Source of the DNA: Periplaneta americana
Taxonomy: Eukaryota > Arthropoda > Insecta > Blattodea > Blattidae
Length of the DNA: 64,000 nt
Direction: 5' to 3'
NCBI RefSeq assembly: GCF_040183065.1
Contig: NC_091118.1
Location: forward strand, 210,101,529 to 210,165,528
In this document: in pieces, positions 33,045 through 43,176 of the stretch
How the letters are laid out: each line of letters opens with the position of its first letter
Numbering within the stretch: the stretch's first letter is position 1
The notes under the pieces: model-generated
What the model saw: only the letters and a program-made list of their open reading frames with translations
Database searches by the model: none
Told to the model about the DNA's origin: nothing
Position numbers and translations under genes: made by a program

Positions 33045-33735
33045 AATATACTGGAGCTAAATGATAGTTTTGAACTTTATGGGATGAAGATAAATGCAAA
33101 CAAGACGAAGACCATGGTCATAGGAAGAAAAATAAAGAATATAAATGTGTGAGAAGGTAGACCAAGTGGACAGCTTCAAATACTTGGGGTGTACTATAAG
33201 CAGTAACATGAGCTGCTGCCAGGAAGTCAAAAGGAGGATAGCAATGGCAAAGGAAGCTTTTAATAGTGAAAGGAGCATCTTCTGCAGATCTCTGGAAAAA
33301 GAAATAAGGAAGAGACTAGTGAAGTGCTTTGTGTGGAATGTGGCACTGTATGGGGCATAAACATGGACATTACGACAAAGTGAATATAAACAACTAGAAG
33401 CATTTGAAATCTGGGTATGGAGAGGAATGGAGCGTGTGTAATGAACGGAAAGAAAACGAAATGAAATTGTGCTAGAAAGAGTGGGTGAGGAGAGAATAAT
33501 CTGAAAGTGAACAGGAAGAGGAAAAAGAACTGGTTGGGTCACTGAGTGATAAGAAACTGTCTACTGAAGGATCCACTGGAAGGAATAGTGAACGGAAGGA
33601 AACTTTGTGGCAGAAGAAGTTACCAAATCACGAACGACATTGAGCTGCATGGATCATATGTGAAGACTAAGAGAAAGACAGAACATCGAAAATATTGGAG
33701 AATGCTGGGTTTGCAGTGAAGGACGTGCATGAATG
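33045..33735 (+). pseudogene. LINE family B, 3' end copy
   Basis: It begins in ELNDSFELYGMKINANKTKT and continues through VDSFKYLGCTISSNMSCCQE (33160 onward). Then come EKEIRKRLVKCFVWNVALYG, stops at WTLRQ, and finally GECWVCS at about 33700. It starts just after the FADD catalytic motif, so it is catalytically empty. The neighbouring LINE ATT copy ends about 50 bp upstream on the opposite strand. Confidence 0.8.
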
Positions 33736-34342
33736 ATTTAAATAAGAAACTATCAAGTTAAATAAGAAACTAACAAGTTAATCTGTAATTATTTGACAAA
33801 ATATGAAATTATTTATGTTCTAATTTGTCTGTAACAGGACAAACTTCATTTACAATAGACAATAGAAAATTGTAGTCATTTACGTCATGCAAATCCAGGA
33901 CGTGCAATAAAATGTATGAGAAAAAGAGATATATTCAAAACCCTTCAGTTACATCTGTTGATGTTATTAATCTCTGTTTGGAAATTCTTGAACGTAAACA
34001 AATCCTGTATATAAGCCAAATTGCTAAAAGCAAGCAGTTAATATATTATGCAATAATTGGGATTCGAACTGATCTCAGAGCCTAAGCTCATGTTAAGAAT
34101 TGAGCTTCCTAACCTGAGTTACAGTGTTGGCCCTGGATTAATTCGCGTGGGATAAGATGAACATTTTGGCAATAAACTGTTACTAATGGGACAAGCATAT
34201 GTCCTTCCTGTGTAACAGATTGCGTAAAACAATCCACAAATTTTCCATTCTACGCTGTTATTTACCTGTTTATGTTCTGCGTACTGTGTACTTAGCTCTG
34301 TTTCAATCAATAATTCAGTACGGTATTTTAGGTTAGGGAGGA
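33736..34342. other. Noncoding stretch with a tRNA-like scrap
   Basis: At 34046-34125 the minus strand reads TAACTCAGGTTAGGAAGC ... AGTTCGAATCCCA, an A-box/B-box pair with tRNA spacing, probably an old SINE head. The body could not be delimited. The rest shows nothing supported. Confidence 0.35.
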
Positions 34343-34950
34343 ATGGCAAAATCGACTCTCCATCCTTTAAATTTGCTTCAAAAAAGAATTATCAACATTT
34401 GTCTATATAAACCTTTTGATTACCCAACAAAATTAATTTTTCAGGAATTTGGTGTATCAAATATAGAACAAATTTATAAACAAACATTGCTGATTTACTT
34501 CCATAAAAACCACAATAAATTTAAATTTGATCCTCACGAATTCCATACGAGACAAAACTACAGTTTCTTTCTAAATACTCCCAAATGCCACACAACTGCT
34601 GGATTAAAACACAGCAGAAATTTTGGACCCAAAATATATAATGAATAAATTAGAGCTTACCCTGAGCTAAGTACACTTAACACATACAGATTTAAAAAAC
34701 AAATCAGATTAATTATTTAATTGTTTAAGCAAATTGAGTTAAAAATTTATACTCTAATATTAATGTACTTTTGTATTTTCTATTTGTATATACACCCTAT
34801 TATTACTTGCTGTATTATTTTACCACTTATTAATGTTATTGTGCTCAATGAACTCTCTTAATTTTGTGATATATTTTGTATAACTGATCTGAACTGCGCC
34901 CGAGCACGAGCTTCTACTCTTTCGGGCTGCAATGCCTAATGTAGCTCAAG
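34343..34950 (+). pseudogene. LINE family D, C-terminus and 3' UTR
   Basis: The plus-strand frame (34343-34648) reads LLQKRIINICLYKPFDYPTK, then FGVSNIEQIYKQTLLIYFHK, RQNYSFFLNTP, HSRNFGPKIYNE. After the stop AYPELSTLNTYRFKKQI follows. The order (Q-K-R-I-I...; SR-x-FGPKIYN; F-K-x-I) is the end of a non-LTR RT polyprotein. The 3' UTR contains CGAGCACGAGCTTCTACTC and a long tail of TAAGTAAGTA and later AAATAAAT units. A similar C-terminus lies at 60337-60552. Confidence 0.65.
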
Positions 34951-35163
34951 TATAAATAAATAAGTAAGTACGTAAGTAAGTGAGTAAGTACGTAAGTAAG
35001 TAACTAAGTAAGTAACTAAGTGAGTAACTAAGTAAGTAAATAAATAAATTAATCAATTAATCAATTAATTAATAAAATAAAAAACTAAAATAATAAAAAA
35101 AAATAAATAAATAAAAAATACAAAAGTAAAAAAATAAAAAATAAATAAATAAATAAATGAAAT
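34951..35163. repeat. (TAAG)n/(AAAT)n simple-repeat tail
   Basis: About 210 bp of GTAAGTAAGT passing into AATAAATAAA, the 3' tail of the LINE D copy. Confidence 0.85.
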
Positions 35164-35818
35164 AAATAATATTGATAATTTAAAATCCTGCATCAAGGGT
35201 GATGTACCACTGAAAACATCACATAACTTCAGTAATAAATAGATCGCACGTTCTATGTGCTATCAAAAGAATCCACATTGTTAAGTAGATTCGTTAAGAA
35301 CCTTCTAAATCTACAAGTCACTGCAAGGCAAGAGTGTCTGTCTAAATTCGTTTTTAAGAACTGAGCCATTCTGAAACTCTGGAGCAAATTGTGAACACAC
35401 TTTCTGAGAATTTAACTTTTTTTTTTTTGCCAATGATCAAATTTTCCCACATCTTTCACTGTACTGGAAACCCACTACGTTCAGTTGAAATCAATTTGCT
35501 GTGCAACGTAACACACTATATACTACGCTCTACTGCACCTAGCGAATAGAGAAACGACCCAATCGCCTGGAACATGTTTCCTTTTTTAATATTCGCTTAG
35601 GGCTTATAAAATATAGTCTTCTTGTTGCAGTTGTTCATTGTAGTATGGTAATGAAAACAAAATCATGCACTCTCTCGGCCTGGAACATTGAGGAAATATG
35701 TGCTTATCAAGAGCTAAATCTATCCAGTGAACATCACAGCTTATATACATATTCAAAATTACAGAAAAAACTGCACGATATTCATTATATGATGTGAAAT
35801 TTACTCAACTTGAAGAAA
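35164..35818. other. No recognisable feature
   Basis: AT-rich DNA with a T14 run at 35418-35431; no supported gene or repeat. Confidence 0.45.
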
Positions 35819-35993
35819 AGTATCACTATGGAAACAAGAAATGTACTGAAACGATAAAATTCTTTCAGTCACAAAAATTAAAACAAAAGAAATACGAAAT
35901 GTACAAAGTATCACTATGGAAACAAGAAATGTACTGAAACGATAAAATTCTTTCAGTCACAAAAATTGAAAAGAAATACGAAATGTATAAAGT
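35819..35993. repeat. Tandem duplication, unit about 86 bp
   Basis: GTATCACTATGGAAACAAGA...TTTCAGTCACAAAAATT...ACGAAATGTA occurs at about 35819-35904 and again at 35905-35987, with a third truncated start at 35990. Noncoding. It lies directly before a Helitron. Confidence 0.9.
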
Positions 35994-36047
35994 ATCATAT
36001 GGAAACGCAGAAATACTGCACTGAAACTACATATATACTTCGGTACA

Positions 36048-37170
36048 TCTATACTAATAATAAATCTGTAGCCGAAATTTTTCTGGTAATTTTCGATTTT
36101 CCAAAAATAATTGGTCCTAACATATACAATTAACCACCCTGAAACCGAAAATCGCATTTTTCAAATTTCTGTCTGTATGTCTATATGTATGTTTTATTTT
36201 TTAACTTTTCACGCGATAATGGCTGAACCGATTTATATGAAAATTGGAATATAAATGAAGTTCGTTGTAGCTTAGATTTTAGGCTATATGGCATTCATAA
36301 TACTTTATTTAAAAGGGGGGTTATAAGGGGACCTGAATTAAATAAATCGAAATATCTCGCTTATTATTGATTCTTGTGAAAAATGTTACATAACAAATGT
36401 TTCTTTAAAAATTATTTTCGATAAGTTTTATTCTTTACAAAATTTTGATAGGACTGATATTTAATGAGATAAATGAGTTTTAAAATTAAAATAACGCCAG
36501 CTAAGACGGTGCAATTAATTAAGAACAAATGACTTCGTCTATAAGGGGCCTTGGAAAACAACAATCGAAACAGGGGCCTTGGACATCAACAATCGAAAGC
36601 TATTAAACATAGCCTACAGACAATGTTTCTGTGTTTGTATGAAGTAATATCAGAAACTAAATTAACTGATTTGTATAATTAATTATTATTTCACCATTGG
36701 AAAGTGTAGTTTCTCTAGATGGACATAATGCTATAATGTTATTACAGTAACGTCTGAGTAAATCGAGGACAGGTAAGATTAAAATAGCTTCTTATGGACA
36801 GAAAATTTGATAGGCTATTTTGTACATTCGTTTTCTGTATTTCTTAAAATAATATTTATGTACACTCATTTTAATCTCAGAGAATTAACGAACAACGAGA
36901 GTGTATTGATTTAGTATGCAATAATAGTACGTTAGCTTAGCAATCCATTATTTTATAATTCAGATTTTAACTATGTTCAATTGAATCGTGTTAAAATATA
37001 TAAAATATATATGCAATAAATGCAATGCAAAAAAAAATTGGGTAATGAGCGAAGCAGATTATCTTGCGCTGTTGTAAAAGTTGTTCCCTGGGTCAAACGT
37101 CCTATTTTAATTATGTAATTACTTTATATTTATTTTTAACAGGTGCAGCGGAGCGCACGGGTACGGCTAG
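36048..37170 (+). mobile_element. Non-autonomous Helitron, copy 2
   Basis: Starts TCTATACTAATAATAAATC, ends GTACGGCTAG, between A and T. The 3' hairpin is well preserved: GTGC(A)GC GGA GC GCAC about 9 nt before the CTAG. It matches copy 1 closely for the first 700 bp, then differs internally. A short LINE remnant follows immediately, so the insertion may have split a LINE. Confidence 0.85.
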
Positions 37171-37299
37171 TTTTATTATAAAGTTTTGGGCCGAAAGACA
37201 CATTTTTATTATTCTTCTCTGTAGCAGAGTTATTGGCATGAGGAAGGTACTATAAGCACTACCCCATCCTATAATACCGTATTGTAAATCAGTCATAAA
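37171..37299 (-). pseudogene. LINE reverse-transcriptase scrap next to Helitron copy 2
   Basis: The minus strand encodes LQYGIIGWGSAYSTFLMPIT, then LLQRRIIKMCL, similar to the I-x-YGIxxWG...LQKxI-x-K thumb-side motif of many LINEs and to the LINE D start at 34343. It is cut by the Helitron end. Confidence 0.55.
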
Positions 37300-37449
37300 A
37301 TACGGATATCAAATAATGTCGTAGGATAACAAAATAGTAGATAATTTTTCTTGATCTAATGCAAAGAAAAAGAACATGTTTATCCAAACGTAAGTGCTGG
37401 TCAAGTATTAGCCTATACAACAAGTAGATACTTCGATGCATGTACTCAC

Positions 37450-37591
37450 CTGTCTTCGATGATGAACTTGTCCCCGTCGTTCTCGACACAAACGCCTTTC
37501 GTTTCAATGACACTAACGTTGATAGCTAGCAGATGGGGGACTCCGGATTGAAACCACTTTCCCGACCAACTACTTGGGAATTTGCAGGTCT
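37450..37591 (-). CDS. Internal exon of a host gene with a CKFP...W.G.WFQSG cysteine-rich domain
   Basis: This is the only stretch that looks like a conserved host exon. On the minus strand a pyrimidine-rich TTTTCTTTTTGTTCGCAG acceptor precedes it and CAG|GTGAGTACA, a near-consensus donor, follows. The 142-nt exon holds 46 full codons without a stop, entering after codon position 1 and leaving after position 2. The peptide contains TCKFPSSWSGKWFQSGVP, then INVSVIETKGVC and NDGDKFII. Cysteine, FP, W-x-G-x-WFQSG and GDKF spacing recall an arthropod family of secreted or membrane proteins of unknown function (DUF704x-type domains, from memory). GC content is well above the flanks. I did not find its neighbouring exons; they may lie beyond the transposon-rich introns. 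Confidence 0.75.
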
Positions 37592-37828
37592 CTGCGAACA
37601 AAAAGAAAATACTGTTAATGAAGTAACAACATTCTATATATGAACACGCGAGATATAGGGAAAAAGTCGCAAGACTCCAAGGTCACGTGGTCCTAATGGA
37701 GAAACGTACAGCTTGACGGAAAACTGGGAAGATCCTGGACAAAGAAATCATTACACTCACTCTTTAGCATGATGGCACACTGCAGTATATGGGTTTTTAG
37801 TCCTTGGCGTCAATGTGATCAGTATGTA

Positions 37829-38940
37829 CAAGGACATCATTTTATTTTTACTTAAATTTTTATTGTACCTGAGCTTTTGAATGTACTTCACTCCCACCCC
37901 TTCTACTAATGAATTTCAACCGCACTCCACACAGATCCAAGGCCGCATATACAGTCATAGTAGCCATACGGTCATAGTAAACAGTACGTTCCAAAAATAT
38001 ATTCGCGTTTTCCAGTGACGAAAGGGCTTTCAATATTGAACCATTTTCTCACAGGTACTGTCGCCCATTTGCCTACGTCGCATCCCGGTTTCCCCCACCT
38101 GCTTCTGTTCGCCTCTCTGCAAAGGCTAGTGGCTGGGTTGTCTAGTTCTTTTCTGAGAACATTAATTTTTGTTAGGAATTGGACGTCTACGTAATATTAT
38201 ACTCATACCACTGCTTAAGATAAGTTAAATAAAAGGACCTCGTCAAGTAATTAACTGTCACGTGATTTCCCCCCCCTTTCTACGATCCTGCGACATAACC
38301 ACTTGGACGGGCAATAGATAGCGGTTCTGAGTAATTTTATCTTTTCGGATCGGGCAGAAGTGAAGATTGAATTTACAGTACGTAAGGTACTCTTTTATAG
38401 AGTAGGTACAGAATTATTTCAACATGAGTTACTGATACGAAGTACGAACCTGGTAATTGGAATTACGTACAGTAGTCTATAGTGCGATAATATGCACATT
38501 AGAACTGAAGCCTGTATCGAAATAAACTGCCACCATTTTCAAAATATCCGTATTTTGATTATTTTTCAATTTAAGTTCATTCTCTAAATTGTACGCTAAT
38601 GTACTGTAGACAGTATAATATATACTGCATAATGAATACGTCCGATTGGTTAGCTCAATTCGTGAGTAAAAACACTTACTGTTAATACAGTACTGTATTT
38701 TGATTAAACAAAAACCTAATGAAAATGATCAAACTCAAAAGCGTGATATTTCCTAGTTTACGTAAATGGATGAACTACTTTTCTTCCTCCCTATACCTAG
38801 TAAAGCGATTTGTTTGTATATTACGCCAGTATCATCGAACTCCAGTCGTGGAAGGGGCTAGCAAACGGTGTTTTCGGTTCTCAACAAGGTACAGCCAGGT
38901 TAATATTAGAAATGTTAGTAAAAATAAAATGATGTCCCTG
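37829..38940. mobile_element. TA-flanked DNA element with CA(G/A)GGACATCATTTTATTTT ends, copy 1
   Basis: Left end CAAGGACATCATTTTATTTT and right end AAAATAAAATGATGTCCCTG are inverted, with TA on both sides. A second, inverted copy lies at 55307-57092 and shares interior words such as TTTGCCTACGTCGCATCCCG and AAGTGGTTATGTCGCAGG (in complement). A 104-codon plus-strand frame at 38719-39033 has no known domain. Non-autonomous; superfamily open apart from the TA duplication. Confidence 0.75.
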
Positions 38941-39062
38941 TATATTTTTCTAAATTATAGACATCAGCTCAAAGAATTTGATGACCACAAGGGTCCTGAA
39001 TACAATAAACATGTACAATATAATGCGATGTGATACATTAAAGAAAAAAGAAAGTTAATTGT

Positions 39063-39842
39063 TTAAGGCAAATATAAGTGGATTAATTGAAATAGAGATG
39101 ATGATGTAATATTTGAAGAGAATCCTTGATAATATTTATAAGGAATGTGAAGTTCCTTAAGATAATTCCATGTGAATTTTGTAATAGAACCTCTACTGCC
39201 AAACAGGAAAACAATGACAGACCATTGTTTAAGAGGGACGTTGTACTTTTGAAAAAGATACGGCAGACAAGGTTCATATATGGACTTCTTCTCAATATCA
39301 ACCTCGGTGGCCTGATTTAGGTTTCTTTGGAAACGGATAGTAGGGTCAAGAACAAGAGCCCGTTTTAAGCGTCCGTTGATAGCAATAATGTCTGCCCGTC
39401 TAAAAGAACCATCTGATGATACACAATTTACTTCCTCATGAATCTCCCAATTTAAAGTTTTTAACGATGTCGCCAAAGCATGTCGTACACGATGATGTCT
39501 AGCATTGATCAGCAGCTCGTCTTTAGGGCATTGTTCAAGGACGTGTCCAAGTTTTTCAAGCTCGCTACAGTCTGGATGACGGCAGCGGGTTGTGCTTAGA
39601 GTTCTGCCCGGTATTGCGCGAACCGCCGAAATATTGCTTGATATTTTTAAAGCATTGGTCCATTCTGAGGAAGATAGGCCCTTTCGATTGCTTACCCATG
39701 AGTTAGCCTTGGGGAGATCACTATAAACAATAACCCCTTTACCAAGCAAGGCAGCCGTGGCACTGGAGTGAAACTCCGTTCCATTTGTATTTGTCTCTGA
39801 CCTGCGAGTGGCGTATCGTCGCAATATCTCTCTCGAAACCAT
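39063..39842 (-). pseudogene. R2-like LINE: C-terminal CCHC knuckle and restriction-like endonuclease
   Basis: An uninterrupted minus-strand frame of 259 residues. Residues 87-105 form a CCHC knuckle (C87, C92, H100, C105 in CRHPDC...GHVLEQC). The usual RHHRVR follows at 115-120. The restriction-like endonuclease shows RRADIIAI (D151) and ALVLDPTIRFQ (D166, then T168 and R170), matching the (R/K)PD...D-x-(T/S) catalytic pattern of R2-type LINEs. Residues 189-229 (YEPCLPYL, VIVFLFGSRGSITKFTWNYL) match the family C-terminus. The proline before D151 is replaced by alanine. The reverse transcriptase is missing. R2 normally sits in 28S rDNA; no rDNA is present here. Confidence 0.8.
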
Positions 39843-40001
39843 GTACCTCTACAAAAACGAAAGTTTCAAGTAGGATGGGAGGACGCATTTTTTGCTGCAA
39901 TATTAAATGTATGATTTGTTCACAAGTATTACGAGGAAAACTGTTGTATAACATAAAACAGCATTATACTACATGTTACTGATGAAACATTAAAAGGATA
40001 A

Positions 40002-40040
40002 GTATTATTATTATTATATTATTATTATTATTATTATTAC

Positions 40041-40077
<37 letters not shown>
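40002..40077. repeat. (ATT)n microsatellite
   Basis: About 76 bp of ATT units with ATATT and ACT interruptions, between the R2-like fragment and a hAT transposase relic. Confidence 0.95.
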
Positions 40078-40106
40078 TCGAGCCTTTTTCAGCAGATGTA
40101 CGAATA

Positions 40107-40432
40107 ATGCGGTTAGGTCTTCAATTTAAACTCGCAGATTTACAATGTAATGTTACAATGAAAGCTACATGTAAGGACTTGACAAATGTTGAACTTTTCA
40201 AATCTTTGACAAAAAATAAATATCCGAAGCTTCGTTCTTTCGCTTGCTCTGTTGAAGCCATGTTCGCTACAACTTACGATTGTGAAAAATTATTTTCAAC
40301 AATGAAAATAGTAGAAACCTAATTTAGATTACGACTGACAGACAAATAGCTTCGTGATCAACTACGACTGGCAGTAAGTGATACAATTCCTGATTTTGAA
40401 ACTCTGTCGCAGAGACATTCTGAAGACAGTTA
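40107..40432 (+). pseudogene. hAT transposase C-terminal (dimerisation) relic
   Basis: The plus-strand frame begins MRLGLQFKLADLQCN and contains YPKLRSFACSVEAMFATTYD, then CEKLFSTMKIVET. Stops at 40320 (TAA) and 40347 (TAG) interrupt it before RLRLTDK, LRDQLRLAVSDTIPDF and LSQRHSEDS. YP-x-L-x-x-x-A-x-x...F-x-(T/S)TY-x-CE-x-xFS-x-MK...K-x-R-x-RLTD-x-x-L is the C-terminal hAT dimerisation domain, closest in feel to the Buster/ZBED-type group. The upstream catalytic region is absent. No inverted ends were found. Confidence 0.75.
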
Positions 40433-41618
40433 ATTTTGGGTTGTGATAATGTGTCCTATGTTTTCTTGTTCATTTCTTTCTTCGTTACACGTACTAAACA
40501 TTAGTTTGTAACCTTATACTCTATAAAATTATATTTAAGTGCCTGCCGTAAGGAAAATGAAAATCCGTTAATAAGTCAGACAGTCGCTTCACTTCCCCTT
40601 CGGGTGTCCGCCTCCGTCCATAGGTGCTATGCACGTTGCAGGTTACACAGTGGCTCGGCGCACGAATACATTTTCGCCACTGCTGACGCAAGGTATGGTT
40701 TGTCCAAGTTTGGAATGCGTCATTTCTTAAGTGTTTGCGAATTTTACGACCTGACCAGTTGATAGCATCAATAGTTGTGATATTCAATTTTGACAGAGCA
40801 GAAACTTTTTCGCTTACAAGGTCCCTAACATTGTGGAGATGGGAGTCATCAAACGAAGAAGAGTATTACAGATATTTATGTGTTGCACATAAGCTTCCCA
40901 AGATGCTTTCATTAACGAAAGACCACGATATTTTTAGGGGAGTACAGCATTCCGTCAGGGTATTCCACAATGTCAGGGACTTTATATTGTCAACGTTTCG
41001 GAACTAACATACAGGCTGTATCATCAGATCAAAAATACACGTCAGAAATTCTATGTCAGTTTGTCGTCATAAGAAGTGGTAAGAAAGTGTTAATGCTTAT
41101 TGTGTGATGTACAGAATCAATCGTGCAGGGATGCTTTGCACCAAATTCAACCCCCATTTACCCCATTTTATATTTATAATTTAGGAAATTGTTGTTCACT
41201 GCACCTCAAAACTAATTTGTTTCTAAGGTTGAACTGTGTGCTCGAAGACACTATTTACAATCTGTTTGTGTACCGTGCTTCTATCCAATTATATGTAATT
41301 GTCTTCATGGTTGCTTAGCAACATTTCCCTCTCACTGAAGACCTAATATTCAGCCACACGATATAAAATTACGTTGCATGCTACAAACAGCAGCTTTGTC
41401 TACCGCCTTTAACACAGCAGGCAATTTCAGAATAGTTGATGGCTTATTTCCAGGCATCATAAACCTAGATCCTACGTTCAGATAAACTCTGTGTGAAGCT
41501 GAAGCACAATTTAGTTGTTTTCCATTGTCTACTGAAAATAGTTCAGAAATGAAATTTTCAGAAACTATAAAAATATAATCAGAGTCGAAGAAATAGGTGT
41601 TTAACACAAAAAAATCCA
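40433..41618. other. Unassigned stretch with a possible hammerhead-like motif
   Basis: A minus-strand frame of 88 codons (40521-40787) lacks a known domain. At 40993-41028 the minus strand reads CTGATGA...GAAACG, described separately. Nothing else supported. Confidence 0.4.
40993..41028 (-). other. Hammerhead-like CTGATGA...GAAAC motif
   Basis: The minus strand carries the exact conserved core elements CTGATGA (41021-41027) and GAAAC (40995-40999), separated by 21 nt containing the self-complementary ACAGCCTGT. The pairing that should flank both core elements directly is weak, and no PLE coding region is adjacent. It could be a decayed PLE terminus or chance. Confidence 0.25.
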
Positions 41619-41628
41619 ATGGGATGTT

Positions 41629-41877
41629 ATTTTACTTGGATTTTTAACGATGCTGTATCAACTACTGGGTTATTTTTTAACGTCGATGAAATTGGTGATA
41701 GCGAGATGTTATTTAGCGAATTGAGGCCGAGATTACCTGACATTCGCCTTACTCTTAGGGAAAATCTCAAAAAAAAATTAACTAGTAAATCAGCCCGAAA
41801 GGAAATCGAACGTACACCCGAGTGCAACTCCTTATCAGCAGACAAACGCGCTATCGCCTGAGCTACGACGGCGGAAG
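41629..41877 (-). mobile_element. tRNA-derived SINE (family S2), full copy
   Basis: The minus-strand head has A box TAGCTCAGGCGATAGCG and B box CGTTCGATTTCC. The body runs to TCCAAGTAAAATAA at the left. TGGGATGTT duplicates both sides (41620-41628, 41878-41886). The GATGAAATTGGTGATAGCGA block and the ACGATGCTGTATCAAC tail are related to the S1 and S3 tails. Confidence 0.8.
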
Positions 41878-42013
41878 TGGGATGTTTAATTCGACAAAAA
41901 AATATAACCTAACTGAATTAAAAGAATATTTGGATTGTTCCACCTTAAGTATAATTACAAAACAAACATAAAACAAAAGCCCTCATAGATGAAATCTGTA
42001 GCAGTAACTAATA

Positions 42014-42296
42014 TAGGGTGGGTGAGAAGTCACTCACTCCCTATTTTTAAATACCCATTTTTTTCAAAAGGTTTACACAATAGAATCCCCCTACTCCCGC
42101 CGAGTACCTAAGAAAAGTTGTGGAAGAAGTACCTGTCCGTTGGAGAAAATGTTTCGAAAATGCTGCAGCACACACTGAGTTATGACTTTCACACATGCAA
42201 TAGCAATGTGTGAGCAAAAATGGGGTTTCCATTGTGTAAACCTTTTGAGAAATACTGTAGGATTTAAAAATAATGAATAACTTTTCACCCACCCTG
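42014..42296. mobile_element. Tc1/mariner-type MITE, 283 bp
   Basis: Inverted ends (T/C)AGGGTGGGTGA(G/A)AAGT..., with TA on each side (42012-42013, 42297-42298). The arms share TTCAAAAGGTTTACACAAT-type sequence well inside, so the element is largely a long imperfect hairpin. Noncoding. Its right edge abuts the (GTA)n array. Confidence 0.8.
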
Positions 42297-42297
42297 T

Positions 42298-42350
42298 AGT
42301 AGTAGTAGTAGTGGTAGTGGTAGTGGTAGTGGTAGTGGTAGTAGTAGTAA

Positions 42351-42393
<43 letters not shown>

Positions 42394-42463
42394 TGTGATG
42401 TTGGTAGTGGTGGTGGTGGTAGTAGTGGTAGTAGTGGTAGTGGTAGTAGTAATAGTAGTAGTG

Positions 42464-42501
<38 letters not shown>

Positions 42502-42617
42502 TGTGATGTTGGTAGTGGTGGTGGTGGTAGTGGTAGTGGTAGCAGTAGTAGTAGTAGTAGTAGTAGTGGTTGTGATGTTGTGATGTTGGTAGTGGTGGTG
42601 GTAGTGGTAGTGGTAGC

Positions 42618-42650
<33 letters not shown>

Positions 42651-42701
42651 TGTGATGTTGGTAGTGGTGGTGGTAGTGGTAGTGGTAGCAGTAGTAGTAG
42701 C

Positions 42702-42734
<33 letters not shown>

Positions 42735-42753
42735 TGTGATGTTGGTAGTGGTG

Positions 42754-42812
<59 letters not shown>

Positions 42813-42825
42813 TGTGATGTTGGTA

Positions 42826-42871
<46 letters not shown>

Positions 42872-42888
42872 TAGTAGTAATAGTGATC
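42298..42888 (+). repeat. Compound (GTA)/(GTG) microsatellite with a repeated marker
   Basis: About 590 bp of GTA and GTG trinucleotides. The marker GGTTGTGATGTTGGTAGTGG recurs about every 70-110 bp (near 42390, 42498, 42567, 42648, 42731, 42808), so blocks have been duplicated. Open frames of polyvaline or His/Tyr/Thr in all phases are artefacts. Confidence 0.95.
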
Positions 42889-42925
42889 CAAAAATCTGTA
42901 GCCAGATAATAATAGATAATACTTA

Positions 42926-43095
42926 CTTACTTCTGACTTTTAAGGAACCCGGAGGTTCATTGCAGCCCTCACATAAGCCCGCCATTGGTCCCTATCCTGA
43001 GCAAGATTAATCCAGTGTCTGTCATCATATCCCACCTCCATCAAATCCATTTTAATATTAACCTCCCATCTATATGTCTCGGCCTCCCCAAAGGT
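42926..43095 (-). pseudogene. RTE-like LINE family A, 3' terminal scrap
   Basis: Complement of the family-A C-terminus (DREVGYDD-like, [18 protein letters not shown]) with the TTACTTACTT tail at its left. Truncated after about 60 codons and joined to an (AAT)n tract (43099-43173). Confidence 0.8.
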
Positions 43096-43097
43096 CT

Positions 43098-43098
<1 letters not shown>

Positions 43099-43173
<75 letters not shown>
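43099..43173. repeat. (AAT)n microsatellite
   Basis: About 75 bp of AAT units, one AAC interruption. Confidence 0.95.

Positions 43174-43176
<3 letters not shown>

Noticed and set aside
42091-42891. Minus-strand open frame of 266 codons, His/Tyr/Thr repeats
   Set aside because: Translation of the GTA/GTG microsatellite; all phases are open. The tail is MITE sequence.
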